DNA of 64,000 nt from Bacteroidota bacterium (GCA_027483445.1 JAIXUS010000068.1:1-64000), one strand, 5' to 3'; shown: positions 7,450-16,713, counted from the stretch's first letter. A program made the numbers and translations. The notes: generated by a model not told the origin, from the letters alone.

Positions 7450-10373
7450 AAGGCAAATAGCTTTTTAACCGGTACAATTTCCAATTTCCCGTATCGCTGT
7501 AATTGCGATTTAGATATGCGCTTATTTGAGCCTACAACACAAAGTCGGTAGGATTGTACAGGAGAAAAATATTTCTGATGAAAGGCACTTATTTCCTTTA
7601 TGCCTGTTGAATTAATCCATGCATATATCGGCTTTCGCATATCACTTGTATAGCCGGCTCGTCGCTGATTTATGATGTAGCTAGCCCAATCTTTTTCCGA
7701 AATTCGTTCAGATTCAATGAGCGACTTCAAAGAAGATTGAGAAGCCTTCAACAATTGGTCTGATTCCGGCATTTTTCTCAACAGGTTTTCCATAGCCACC
7801 ACGGCAGAATCAAACTTATCGGCTTGTGTGCCTACAAAGGCGGTAACAAAAGAAGGTAAGGTAATCAATTCAGCCTGATTATACCGTGCATAACAAGAAT
7901 ACGCCAGTGCTTTAGATTCACGAATTTCTTGAAAAACTATGGCCGACATATTTCCATCAAAATATTCGTTGAACACTCGCATTGTGGCCATCGATAAAGT
8001 GTCTGCTCTTTCAACAGGTTTCGTCCAATAGATATCAGATTGTACCATATTAAAATCGGTAAAAAACACATTTTTCTCAGTACTTGCCAATGGCGTAAAG
8101 TCACGATTAACGAGTCGAACAGGGTTTTGATTGTTATTCTTATGAATACCGTTCAGCTTTTTTTGCACTTCCTCTATTTCAAGGGTTCCGTAGTAATTTA
8201 CCGCATGGGGTTGCCCAAAAAGGCTTCGAATAAACACTACTAATTCGGAAGGTTTAATGCGTTTCAGCTGCTTGTTGTTCAGTAAGAAATTACTTGGATT
8301 ATCCTCTCCATACAAAGCATAATTTCTTAATGCTCCGGCGACGATATTTTTATTGGCCAAAGCATTTTCCCTTTCTTGGATGAGGTTCGAAATTAATGAT
8401 GATAAAACCAAATTGTTTTCTTGCACTTGAGAAACCCAATTTTCTAAAATTGAAATGGCACTTTCAAACGAAGCAGATGGCCCGCTAACCTCAAATGTTG
8501 TGGTACGTGAACCAACAAACATGCTAATGTCAGAAGCCAGCTTGTATAATTCCAACCCATATTGATCCACACTCATCGAAGGAGTTCCAGCCAATTTTAA
8601 ATACTCTATGGCTAACTCAAGGCGTTTATCAGCAAATCGTCCGAATTCGAAGATATACTGAAGCTTAAAAAGGTCGTTTTGTGTGTTTTTTACGTAATGC
8701 AGCTCAACACCTTCGCGCAGCTGTACATTTTTTACAGTTCCTTGAAAGGGAATAAACTCAGGCTGTAGGGGTTTACTTTCGCTGTCATAAATGCCTTTTG
8801 CAAAACGCGATGCAGACTCTCTGTTCACTACAACTGGAGTAATCTTGGGCTTCTCAATTTTTTCCACGTTAGGGTCTTCACCCTGATTTTTAAAAACAAC
8901 CACAAAATCTTTATTCAAATATTTTCGGGCAAAAAGCATCATTTGCTCCTTTGTTATTTTTCTTAAGGCTGAACGGTCGGCGGTGATATCTGCCCAAGAA
9001 ATTCCTTTGGTAAATGCATCTGAAATTTCAAAAGCCCTAGAAGCATTCGACTCATAAGCGCGAGCATTTCGTGTTTCAATATTCAATGTTACTGCATTGA
9101 GTAAATCATCACTGAATTTTCCTCTCCTTAGTGAATCGAATTGAGCCAATAACAGTTTTTTTGCTTCTTCCAATGTTTGCTTTTCTCCGGGCTCCGCAGA
9201 AATATAAATTACAGAGGCATCATGAAGCGCATAAACGAATGCTGAAGCATTTAACAGCTTTTGTTTAGCCACTAAATTTATATCAAGAAGTCCCGATTTT
9301 CCATTGTACAACAATTCTTGTAAAACGGTTAGCTTAAGTCGGTCTATCCCTTGCGGGGATGGCAAACGAAATCCAAGCGTCACGCTCGGCGGTTCTGGTC
9401 CAACAACTTCAAATGTTGTCGCAAGCGTATCCGGATTTTCTAGTTTAAACGACAGTTGATCAACAGGTTTTGGCTTATATAGCTTAAAGGCCTGATCTAT
9501 TTTTTGGATGGCATCATCAGGATTAATATTTCCTGCGAGTACTATCGCCATATTGTTCGGAACATAGTATTTCTGAAAATATCTACGAATGGCTTCCAAC
9601 GAAGGGTTTTTTAAGTGTTCGACGGTTCCAATTGTAGTTTGAGTTCCATAAGTATGATTCGGGAATAGACCTTTAAACAAGGCTTCAAACACCTTATCTT
9701 GATCAGAATCCAGAGAAATGTTTTTCTCCTCATACACAGCCTCAAGTTCTGTATGGAAAAGCCTCAAAACAGGGTTTCTGAAACGTTCGGCTTCTATTTG
9801 AATCCAGGTATCAAACTGGTTAGAGGGAATATCAGTGATATAAACTGTTTCATCAAAAGAGGTAAAGGCGTTGGTACCTTTGGCTCCCAGATGCTGCATC
9901 ATTTTATCGAACTCATTTGCGATGGCAAATTTTGAAGCCACCTGCGAAACCGAATCAATAACCGCATAAACTTCATTTCTCCTTGCTTGATCGTTGGTAC
10001 GGTTATATCGCTCGTACAGCTCATCAATTCTTTTTAAATATCCCTGCTCTTTTTCATAATCTCTTGTACCATAGCGATCTGTTCCTTTAAACAGCATGTG
10101 TTCGAGGTAATGCGCTAATCCTGTATTTTCTTTTGGATCGTGTTTGCTTCCCGCTTTAATCGCAATGCAGCTGTAAATTCGGGGCGAATCTGTATTGGGC
10201 GAAATGAAAACGGTGAGTCCATTCTCAAGCACATATTTTCTCACTTTAAGCGGGTCGCTCAGCGCAAATTCAAAAGGGTACCCTCGAATGGTATCTCTCT
10301 GAAAACCTTGTGATACTGTGTTTGTACAGGTGATGAAAAGCAGTGAAATAAGTGTGATCAACTTCATTTTCAA
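7446..10373 (-). CDS. M16 family zinc peptidase, two-repeat form
   Basis: This 975-residue exported peptidase has an N-terminal signal sequence and the inverted zinc motif HYLEH at residues 88-92; a glutamate-rich segment (AVYEEKN) some 80 residues later supplies the distal ligand. The length fits the two-lobed pitrilysin/insulysin architecture, with an active N-terminal half and a C-terminal half lacking the motif. It likely degrades peptides in the periplasm. The gene is clearly AT-richer than its neighbours: sampled 60-base lines contain 20-23 G+C against 33-35 elsewhere. It follows nadA by 6 bp and overlaps the next gene by 4 bp. Confidence 0.9.
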   Translation of the reverse strand: MKMKLITLISLLFITCTNTVSQGFQRDTIRGYPFEFALSDPLKVRKYVLENGLTVFISPNTDSPRIYSCIAIKAGSKHDPKENTGLAHYLEHMLFKGTDRYGTRDYEKEQGYLKRIDELYERYNRTNDQARRNEVYAVIDSVSQVASKFAIANEFDKMMQHLGAKGTNAFTSFDETVYITDIPSNQFDTWIQIEAERFRNPVLRLFHTELEAVYEEKNISLDSDQDKVFEALFKGLFPNHTYGTQTTIGTVEHLKNPSLEAIRRYFQKYYVPNNMAIVLAGNINPDDAIQKIDQAFKLYKPKPVDQLSFKLENPDTLATTFEVVGPEPPSVTLGFRLPSPQGIDRLKLTVLQELLYNGKSGLLDINLVAKQKLLNASAFVYALHDASVIYISAEPGEKQTLEEAKKLLLAQFDSLRRGKFSDDLLNAVTLNIETRNARAYESNASRAFEISDAFTKGISWADITADRSALRKITKEQMMLFARKYLNKDFVVVFKNQGEDPNVEKIEKPKITPVVVNRESASRFAKGIYDSESKPLQPEFIPFQGTVKNVQLREGVELHYVKNTQNDLFKLQYIFEFGRFADKRLELAIEYLKLAGTPSMSVDQYGLELYKLASDISMFVGSRTTTFEVSGPSASFESAISILENWVSQVQENNLVLSSLISNLIQERENALANKNIVAGALRNYALYGEDNPSNFLLNNKQLKRIKPSELVVFIRSLFGQPHAVNYYGTLEIEEVQKKLNGIHKNNNQNPVRLVNRDFTPLASTEKNVFFTDFNMVQSDIYWTKPVERADTLSMATMRVFNEYFDGNMSAIVFQEIRESKALAYSCYARYNQAELITLPSFVTAFVGTQADKFDSAVVAMENLLRKMPESDQLLKASQSSLKSLIESERISEKDWASYIINQRRAGYTSDMRKPIYAWINSTGIKEISAFHQKYFSPVQSYRLCVVGSNKRISKSQLQRYGKLEIVPVKKLFAF

Positions 10374-10379
10374 ATGATT

Positions 10380-11354
10380 TTAAAGGCCTAGTTGGGCAGA
10401 AATATCAAGCATACGACGGATAGACAGTTCGGCTGGTTTACGGATGTCTTCATCAACGTGAATTTCAGGTAATTCATATTTCATACATCGATACACTTTT
10501 TCCAGGGTATTTAGCTTCATGTGAGGGCAATCATTGCAGGCGCAGGTGTTTTCCGGCGGGGCCAGGATGAACGTTTTGTGCGGACTCGACTTCACCATCT
10601 GATGAAGAATCCCGCTTTCTGTGGCCACAATGAAGGTTGAGGCTTCGTTGTTCTGACTGTATTTCAACAGGGCGGTAGTAGATCCAATGAAATCAGCATG
10701 TTGTAAAAAAGCCTCTTCACATTCCGGGTGAGCGATCACTTTTGCTTCAGGATGCCTCTGCTTAAGGCGAACGAGTTTTTCCAATGAGAAAATTTCATGA
10801 ACCATGCAGGCGCCATCCCACAACAATAAATCTCTGCCAGTTTGTTGAGCTACATACCGCCCCAGATTCTTGTCGGGGGCGAAAATGATTTTCTGGTTGG
10901 GCGGGAGGCTATTGACAATCTGAACGGCATTAGACGAAGTACACACAATGTCGGTTTGGGCTTTGATGGCCGCAGAACAATTGATGTAGGAGATCACCAG
11001 ATGCTCTGGGTGCGCTTTTCTGAACTCGGCAAAGCGATCGGGTGGACAACTATCGGCGAGTGAACAGCCGGCCTTTAAATCGGGTAAAACCACTTTCTTG
11101 TCGGGACAAAGTATTTTGGCCGTCTCAGCCATAAAGTGGACCCCCGCAAAAACAATCATCGAAGCATCCGTTTTGGCGGCTTGTTGGGAAAGCCCTAAGC
11201 TATCGCCAATATAATCAGCAACATCTTGTATATCAGAGTCTTGATAGTAATGAGCAAGGATTATTGCATTTTTCTCTTTCTTCAAACGCTGGATGCCGTC
11301 GAAAAGATCGATTTGTGCGTTTTCGGCCGGAGTTGTCTTCTGCGGATAAAACAT
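10380..11354 (-). CDS. nadA: Quinolinate synthase NadA
   Basis: NadA condenses iminoaspartate with dihydroxyacetone phosphate to quinolinate in de novo NAD synthesis. The three cysteines expected to hold the [4Fe-4S] cluster are visible as Cys97 (AGCSLADSC), the Cys in GACMVHE and one in CNDCPHM near residue 271. Conserved [14 protein letters not shown] and INCSA blocks are intact. The length of 324 residues is normal. nadB and nadC are not in the window. It heads a minus-strand run into the M16 peptidase gene, and its promoter must lie in the AT-rich gap to its right. Confidence 0.95.
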   Translation of the reverse strand: MFYPQKTTPAENAQIDLFDGIQRLKKEKNAIILAHYYQDSDIQDVADYIGDSLGLSQQAAKTDASMIVFAGVHFMAETAKILCPDKKVVLPDLKAGCSLADSCPPDRFAEFRKAHPEHLVISYINCSAAIKAQTDIVCTSSNAVQIVNSLPPNQKIIFAPDKNLGRYVAQQTGRDLLLWDGACMVHEIFSLEKLVRLKQRHPEAKVIAHPECEEAFLQHADFIGSTTALLKYSQNNEASTFIVATESGILHQMVKSSPHKTFILAPPENTCACNDCPHMKLNTLEKVYRCMKYELPEIHVDEDIRKPAELSIRRMLDISAQLGL

Positions 11355-11852
11355 AACAATATGTTCTTTATTTTAAAAAGGAAAGGTGTACATGTTAATA
11401 AGGCTGTTAGCAATGTGAGAACTTATTTCCCTGTTTTATTGCGTGAAGCGTTATTCTCATTTTACGAACACAAAACTAACAGTTCAAAAAGGAATAAAGT
11501 CCTGTTTTTCATATTTATCTGTTTTTATTCACAAGAAGCTGATATCTCTGTTGGTTTACTCTTTTCTGTTATTCACAACCCTTGTTTTTGTTAAAACACT
11601 GTTATCAAATTGAGTGTTAGAAATTAGAAAAAAGCCTTGCTTGGTGTTGCTTCCTGATTAAGGCACCAAATAAACACACAAGTCAAGAAAAGCTTTTCAT
11701 AAAATCTCCCCGTCTATTAACACTTCTTAACACATTTTGTGTTCGCATCTTTTTTCTTTGTGGCTGATTTTCAGGAGTCGTTTTTCCTGACAAAATTTGC
11801 AGCGTTCATTTCTTTCCGATACACTCCACGCAGGAAACTTTAATCTCTTCAC
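11355..11852. other. AT-rich divergent intergenic region
   Basis: This 498-bp gap separates divergent nadA and rpiB and is visibly AT-richer than the genes beside it. Two exact copies of TTATTCACA, a match to the DnaA-box form TTWTNCACA, lie at 11525-11533 and 11569-11577, 44 bp apart in the same orientation. An ACAAAATTTGCAG near 11790 may be a degenerate -7 element for rpiB. I see no gene; the plus-strand open frame reaching 11594 is mostly antisense to nadA. Confidence 0.4.
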
Positions 11853-12281
11853 ATGAAACTCTCCATCGCTGCCGATCATGCCGGCTTTTCGTTAAAACAG
11901 CAACTCATTGAATATCTGAATAAAAGCGGGTATTCACTCATTGATTTCGGAACTCACTCTGAAGAAAGTATGGATTACCCTGACGTTGCCCACCCTTTAG
12001 CAAACAGTGTTGAAAACAGACAGGCAGATCTCGGCATTTTGATCTGTGGTTCGGCCAATGGGGTGGCGATGACAGCCAACAAGCACCAGGGAATTCGTGC
12101 AGCGATCTGCTGGCAAGCCAATATTGCTGCACTTGCCCGGCAACATAATAACGCCAATGTTTTGTGTTTGCCTGCTCGTTTTATCAGCACCGAAGAAGCC
12201 ATTCAAATCACTGATACTTTCTTAAGCACCGCTTTTGAAGGTGGACGACACCAAAAAAGGGTTGAAAAGATGGTCTGCTGA
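11853..12281 (+). CDS. rpiB: Ribose-5-phosphate isomerase B
   Basis: This enzyme interconverts ribose-5-phosphate and ribulose-5-phosphate in the pentose phosphate pathway. The RpiB/LacAB fold is shown by ADHAGF near the N-terminus, the active-site block CGSANGVAMTANK with the catalytic-base cysteine, and GIRAA followed by RQHNNANVL. The length of 142 residues matches the family. It is transcribed divergently from nadA and is the first gene of a plus-strand run that continues to about 20 kb. Confidence 0.92.
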   Translation: MKLSIAADHAGFSLKQQLIEYLNKSGYSLIDFGTHSEESMDYPDVAHPLANSVENRQADLGILICGSANGVAMTANKHQGIRAAICWQANIAALARQHNNANVLCLPARFISTEEAIQITDTFLSTAFEGGRHQKRVEKMVC

Positions 12282-12310
12282 AACTAAAACTCGAGGGTTA
12301 GAAATTTTCC

Positions 12311-12343
12311 TTTGGGTCTTGTATCAAAAAGCCCGTATTTTCG
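12311..12343 (+). promoter_or_regulatory. Putative Bacteroidota promoter for the DUF4175 gene
   Basis: TTTG at 12311-12314 and TATTTTCG at 12336-12343 resemble the -33 (TTTG) and -7 (TAnnTTTG, one mismatch) elements, 21 bp apart. This supports initiation at the ATG at 12368 rather than the TTG at 12344. Confidence 0.4.
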
Positions 12344-12367
12344 TTGATTGTACTGATGCGTGATGTT

Positions 12368-15300
12368 ATGAACAATGCTTCTTACAGTTTGCTAATCAAC
12401 AAGCTGGATGCGTTTATTCGTAAGTACTACAAAAATCAGCTTATCCGGGGAGCTATCTATTCATTGGGTGCTCTTACAGCTTTCTTTTTGTTGACTGCGA
12501 CCTTGGAGTATTTCGGTGAGTTTGGAATCACCGGGAGAGCAATCCTCTTTTATTCATACCTGGCTTTGGCCGCCGGTATCCTCGTACGTTTCATCGTTAT
12601 TCCTTTGCTCGGGTTGCTTCGCTTAGGCAAAACACTCAGCTATGAAGCCGCCGCAGAAATTGTAGGTCGTCACTTCGGCGACATTAAAGATAAGGTCATC
12701 AACACCCTACAACTACAGCAGCAACTCGAAAGTCATCAACCATCTTCGGCCTTGATTGCCGCCAGTATTGATCAACGCATACTGGAATTGAAGCCGGTTC
12801 CATTTACTGCTGCCGTAAATATTCGTGAAAACCTTCGCCATCTTCGGTGGGCTTTGATTCCTGCCGGAATTATCATCGTGTTGATTTTGGCCGTTCCTTC
12901 GTTGATTACCGACAGTTCAAAGCGCATTATTGCCTACAATCAGACCTTCGAACCTGTAGCTCCTTTCCAGTTTACCTTGGAAAATAAAACGCTTCAAACG
13001 CCGGCACTTCAAGACTTTGAGTTGAACGTAAAAACAAGTGGGGCAGAACTTCCTGATCAGGTGTTCATTGATATTGCAGGCAGTAAATTCAGGCTAAATA
13101 AGGAAGACAAACTCCATTTCAACTACACGTTCCGTAACGTGCAGCGCGATGTATCGTTTCGCTTGTATGCAGATGGCTTTTACTCCAGAGAGTATCAGCT
13201 TAAGGCCTTACCCAACCCGGTCTTGAATGGATTTTCTGTTGACCTTGATTATCCGGCTTACACTGGGAGGAAAGATGAGCGAATCAGTAATGCCGGCGAT
13301 TTAACGGTTCCGGCAGGAACTCGAATTCAATGGAATTTCAACACCACGACCACCGAGCAATTGCAGTTGGTTTTTGGAGATTCAATTCGTGAGGCAGAAC
13401 AGAAAGGGCGGGGAAATTTCCAGTTTTCTTCGGCCTTCCGGAAAGATGCTCGATACAGAGTTCGTACTTCAAACAATGCTATTCGTAACAAAGACCAGGT
13501 GGAGTATGGTATCGTAGTGATTTCAGATGAGTATCCATCAGTAGTTGTAGAAGAAAAGCAGGATTCTGGTTCTGTTTCGCAACTCTTCTTTAAGGGCGAT
13601 ATGGAGGATGACTATGGATTCACTTCTTTACGATTCGTTACCCAGCGCAAAAATGGAGAACAGATTGTTTCTGTTCAGCAGCAAGATGTTCCATTTAATC
13701 GGAGTTTCTCAAGAAATGTGTTTTTCTGGTCGGCCAACTTTCAGCAATTCCAGCTTCTGCCCGGAGAGGAAGTTGAGTATTGGTTTGAGGTAAAAGACAA
13801 TGATGGTGTAAACGGACCCAAGGCAGCCCGCTCGCAAAGGCGATCCTTTAAAGCACCAACCCTTGATGAGTTGATGAAAATCAAGGAGGAAAAGAATACA
13901 GGGTTGAAATCAGATTTAAAGGAAACGCTTAAAGATGCCCGACAACTGCAAAAAGAGTTGGACGAACTCAATAAACGTTTATTGGAAAAGAAGGAACTCA
14001 ATTGGCAAGACAAAAAGAAAGCCCGTGAGCTGATAGACAAGCAGCAACAAATTGAGCAACAAATTGAGGAGATTAAAAAAGAGAATCAGCTGAATAACCA
14101 GCAGCAGGAAGAGTTCAAGAAGAGTTCGGAGGAAATGCTCGAGAAACAACAGCAGCTCGAGAAAATGTTCGAGCAAATCTTGAGTGAAGAGATGAAGGAA
14201 AAGCTGAAGGAACTTGAAAAGCTACTAGAGAATCTCGACAAGGAGAAAATGCGCGATGCTGTACAGAAAATGCAGCAAGACAATAAAGATATGGAGAAGG
14301 AGCTCGACCGGGCTTTGGAATTATTTAAGCAGCTTGAAGTTGAGCAAAAGATGGAGGCAGCCATTGAAAAGCTCGATGAGCTTCAGAAAAAGCAGGAAGA
14401 ACTCGCTCAGAAAAGTGAGCAAAAGAATGCTGATGAGCAACAGCTGAAGAAAGAGCAAGACGCATTGAATAAGGAGTTTGAGGAGTTTAGGAAGGAGATG
14501 GACGATTTGGAGAAGAAAAATCAAGCCCTGGAAGAGCCCATGCAAATGCCCGACATGAATGCCAAGGAGGAAGAGATTCAGCAGGAAATGCAAAACAGTG
14601 CTCAGCAACTCCAGCAAAGCAAGTCAGGTAAAGCCTCCCAAAGTCAGAAGAAGGCAAGTCAGAAAATGCAGGAGATGAAGGAGGCCATGCAGCAACAAAT
14701 GCAGCAGGAATCTTCGGAAAGCATGGAAGAGGATGTTGCTAAGCTTAGGGCGATCCTTGAAAACCTCCTTCAGCTTTCGTTCGATCAGGAAAGGCTGATG
14801 AAGCAGCTACAACGCACTCCTCCATCGAATCCGTTGTATGTTGGCATTACATCAGAGCAGAAGCGACTTACGGATGCGGCAAAAGCCATTGAAGATTCAC
14901 TTTTTGCTTTGAGCAAGCGTGTGCCACAAATTGAGTCAATTATCAATCGTGAGATTAGCAAGATTAATTATGAGTTGAGCAACACGGTTAAGCACCTTGC
15001 AGAAAGGCAAAGTGGTATGGCAGCATCGCGCCAGCAAATGGCGATGACGTCTATTAACAATCTAGCGTTGATGTTGTCGGAAACATCCGATCAAATGCAG
15101 CAGCAACTAGCGCAGCAGCAACAGCAACAAGGAAACGGAAGTTGTAATAAGCCGGGGCAGAATAAAAAGCCCGGAAAAGGGAAGCCCAAACCATCCATGA
15201 GTACCATGCGCCAACTCCAGCAGCAGATCAATGAGCAAATGCAGCAGATGAAAGAAGGCATGCAAAAGCCGGGAGGCATGAAAGGCAAACAGATGAGCGA

Positions 15301-15718
15301 ACAACTTGCAAAGATGGCCGCTCAACAAGAGATGCTACGCAACGAGCTTCAAAAGATGATGAACCAAATGATGAAAGAAGGGGAAGGCGGAAATTCCGGA
15401 AACCTCCGAAACATTATTAATAAAATGGAGCAGAGCGAAACCGACATAGTCAACAAAAACATTACATCTGAAACATTGCGCCGCCAACAGGAAATTATGA
15501 CCCGTTTGCTGGAAGCCGAAAAGGCAGAGCGGGAGCGGGATCAAGACGATAAACGCGAAAGCAATGAAAATAAATTAGAGTACAAGCGAAACCTTTCCGA
15601 ATGGAATCAGTACAACAAAATGATGAGTCAGGAAGCAGAAATGCTAAAAACCTTGCCTCCATCACTGAAACCTTTTTACAAGAACCGCGTAAAGTCGTAC
15701 TTTAATTCCATCAACTAA
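12368..15718 (+). CDS. DUF4175-family membrane-anchored coiled-coil protein
   Basis: The 1116-residue product begins with two hydrophobic helices (about residues 25-50 and 55-80) and a third near 160-180, so it is anchored in the inner membrane. A beta-rich region follows to about residue 500. From there on it is dominated by Gln/Glu/Lys/Met-rich heptad sequence, a very long coiled coil with several poly-Gln patches. This arrangement is typical of the Bacteroidota DUF4175 family, whose function is unknown. The ATG at 12368 is preferred over 12356 and the TTG at 12344 because of the promoter just upstream. It is followed after 16 bp by the RsbW-like ATPase, ybeY and mnmG. Confidence 0.8.
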   Translation: MNNASYSLLINKLDAFIRKYYKNQLIRGAIYSLGALTAFFLLTATLEYFGEFGITGRAILFYSYLALAAGILVRFIVIPLLGLLRLGKTLSYEAAAEIVGRHFGDIKDKVINTLQLQQQLESHQPSSALIAASIDQRILELKPVPFTAAVNIRENLRHLRWALIPAGIIIVLILAVPSLITDSSKRIIAYNQTFEPVAPFQFTLENKTLQTPALQDFELNVKTSGAELPDQVFIDIAGSKFRLNKEDKLHFNYTFRNVQRDVSFRLYADGFYSREYQLKALPNPVLNGFSVDLDYPAYTGRKDERISNAGDLTVPAGTRIQWNFNTTTTEQLQLVFGDSIREAEQKGRGNFQFSSAFRKDARYRVRTSNNAIRNKDQVEYGIVVISDEYPSVVVEEKQDSGSVSQLFFKGDMEDDYGFTSLRFVTQRKNGEQIVSVQQQDVPFNRSFSRNVFFWSANFQQFQLLPGEEVEYWFEVKDNDGVNGPKAARSQRRSFKAPTLDELMKIKEEKNTGLKSDLKETLKDARQLQKELDELNKRLLEKKELNWQDKKKARELIDKQQQIEQQIEEIKKENQLNNQQQEEFKKSSEEMLEKQQQLEKMFEQILSEEMKEKLKELEKLLENLDKEKMRDAVQKMQQDNKDMEKELDRALELFKQLEVEQKMEAAIEKLDELQKKQEELAQKSEQKNADEQQLKKEQDALNKEFEEFRKEMDDLEKKNQALEEPMQMPDMNAKEEEIQQEMQNSAQQLQQSKSGKASQSQKKASQKMQEMKEAMQQQMQQESSESMEEDVAKLRAILENLLQLSFDQERLMKQLQRTPPSNPLYVGITSEQKRLTDAAKAIEDSLFALSKRVPQIESIINREISKINYELSNTVKHLAERQSGMAASRQQMAMTSINNLALMLSETSDQMQQQLAQQQQQQGNGSCNKPGQNKKPGKGKPKPSMSTMRQLQQQINEQMQQMKEGMQKPGGMKGKQMSEQLAKMAAQQEMLRNELQKMMNQMMKEGEGGNSGNLRNIINKMEQSETDIVNKNITSETLRRQQEIMTRLLEAEKAERERDQDDKRESNENKLEYKRNLSEWNQYNKMMSQEAEMLKTLPPSLKPFYKNRVKSYFNSIN

Positions 15719-15734
15719 ACTCACGCACGAGCCC

Positions 15735-16151
15735 ATGATGATCACTGATACCCGATCCGTAAGTTTTTCCTCTGTGAAAGAGAACATCACCTTAGTTGGC
15801 AAGTATGTCGACGAAATCTGTGAATTTTACAATATTGGCGACGAGAATTATGGGAATATTCTCGTGGCAGTTACCGAAGCTGTATCGAATGCGATTTACC
15901 ACGGTAACCGCCTTAATCCCGAAAAGGCCGTGCATTTTCGGTACGAATCCAAAGACAATAGCTTATGCTTTGTTGTAGAAGATGAGGGCAAAGGGTACAA
16001 TCCTGAAACGCTGCCCGACCCTACCGATCCGGAAAATATTGAGACGCCAAACGGAAGAGGTGTTTTTCTGATGCGTAAGCTGAGTGATGACATCAAGTTT
16101 GAAAACAACGGTACCCGGGTAGAATTGTATTTCCGAATCATCAATCAATAA
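15735..16151 (+). CDS. RsbW-like GHKL ATP-binding protein
   Basis: This 138-residue protein is a stand-alone HATPase domain of the anti-sigma-factor kinase (RsbW/SpoIIAB) type. The N box is TEAVSNAIYHGN, the G1 box VEDEGKGYNP, and the G2 box NGRGVFLMRKL. Family members phosphorylate or sequester small STAS-domain or sigma factor partners, but no partner gene is nearby. It lies between the DUF4175 gene and ybeY, an order I recall as common in Bacteroidota. Its TAA at 16149-16151 sits directly at the presumed start of ybeY. Confidence 0.85.
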   Translation: MMITDTRSVSFSSVKENITLVGKYVDEICEFYNIGDENYGNILVAVTEAVSNAIYHGNRLNPEKAVHFRYESKDNSLCFVVEDEGKGYNPETLPDPTDPENIETPNGRGVFLMRKLSDDIKFENNGTRVELYFRIINQ

Positions 16152-16155
16152 AATC

Positions 16156-16584
16156 CTGATTCAGTTTTCTATAGAGACGCCCGGTTTTACGTTAAAGAAC
16201 CGGCGACTGATAAAGAATTGGTTACAAAAGGTTGTCCAACATCATGGTAGCGAGTTGGGCAACCTTTCGTTCATTTTCATGAGCGACGAGCAACTGCTTG
16301 CGATGAATAAGCAATATTTGAATCACGACTATTACACCGATATTATCACCTTTGATTATTCGGAGTCAAGCTTGATCTCCGGCGACTTATTCATTAGTGT
16401 CGATCGCGTTCGAGAAAATGCCAAGCAGCTTAAGGTTTCGTTTAACGAGGAGTTGCATCGAGTTATGGTGCATGGTGTTCTGCATCTTTTGGGCTTTTCT
16501 GACAAGAGTAAAGCTCAGGCCCAAACCATGCGAAAGCAGGAAGATGAAGCGCTTAAAATGACTGATAGTCAGATTGTTGGATAG
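16156..16584 (+). CDS. ybeY: Endoribonuclease YbeY, non-canonical start
   Basis: YbeY is a metal-dependent RNase for 16S rRNA maturation and ribosome quality control. The core YYTDIITFDYSE, ISGDLFIS and HRVMVHGVLHLLGF is intact. The first canonical start codon is TTG at 16255, yet family-like sequence (IQFSIETPGFTLKNRR and on to SELGNLSFIF) reads in frame for about 33 codons before it. No ATG, GTG or TTG occurs there back to the in-frame stop at 16120. Initiation is probably at ATC 16153, CTG 16156 or ATT 16159, right after the upstream stop; the exact codon is a guess. The third His of the usual HGxLHLxGYDH motif is replaced (FSDK). Confidence 0.8.
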   Translation: MIQFSIETPGFTLKNRRLIKNWLQKVVQHHGSELGNLSFIFMSDEQLLAMNKQYLNHDYYTDIITFDYSESSLISGDLFISVDRVRENAKQLKVSFNEELHRVMVHGVLHLLGFSDKSKAQAQTMRKQEDEALKMTDSQIVG

Positions 16585-16664
16585 CTTTTTCTCAGACACA
16601 CATTGTTTTTCAGACACAATCTACGGCAATGTGGTATCTAAGTGCACCATACTCAGATTGTTAC

Positions 16665-16672
16665 TACCTTTG
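16665..16672 (+). promoter_or_regulatory. -7 promoter element of mnmG
   Basis: TACCTTTG matches TAnnTTTG exactly and lies 41 bp before the mnmG ATG. A clear -33 TTG at the usual distance was not found. The parS-like site at 16693 would fall inside the transcript leader. Confidence 0.5.
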
Positions 16673-16692
16673 CAGCCCAATATTGAGTTGAA

Positions 16693-16708
16693 TGTTTCAC
16701 GTGGAACA
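16693..16708 (-). promoter_or_regulatory. parS-like ParB-binding site (exact)
   Basis: The plus strand reads TGTTTCACGTGGAACA, whose reverse complement TGTTCCACGTGAAACA is the 16-bp parS sequence known from Bacillus subtilis and conserved widely. It lies 5 bp before the mnmG start codon. A second, opposite-oriented site follows the gene. Confidence 0.8.
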
Positions 16709-16713
16709 AAGCG

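Noticed and set aside
11226-11594. A 122-codon plus-strand open frame reaching into the nadA-rpiB gap
   Set aside because: It is antisense to the start of nadA for a third of its length, and its sequence has no family motif. The part in the gap is AT-rich with low-complexity Phe/Ile/Tyr content typical of chance frames.
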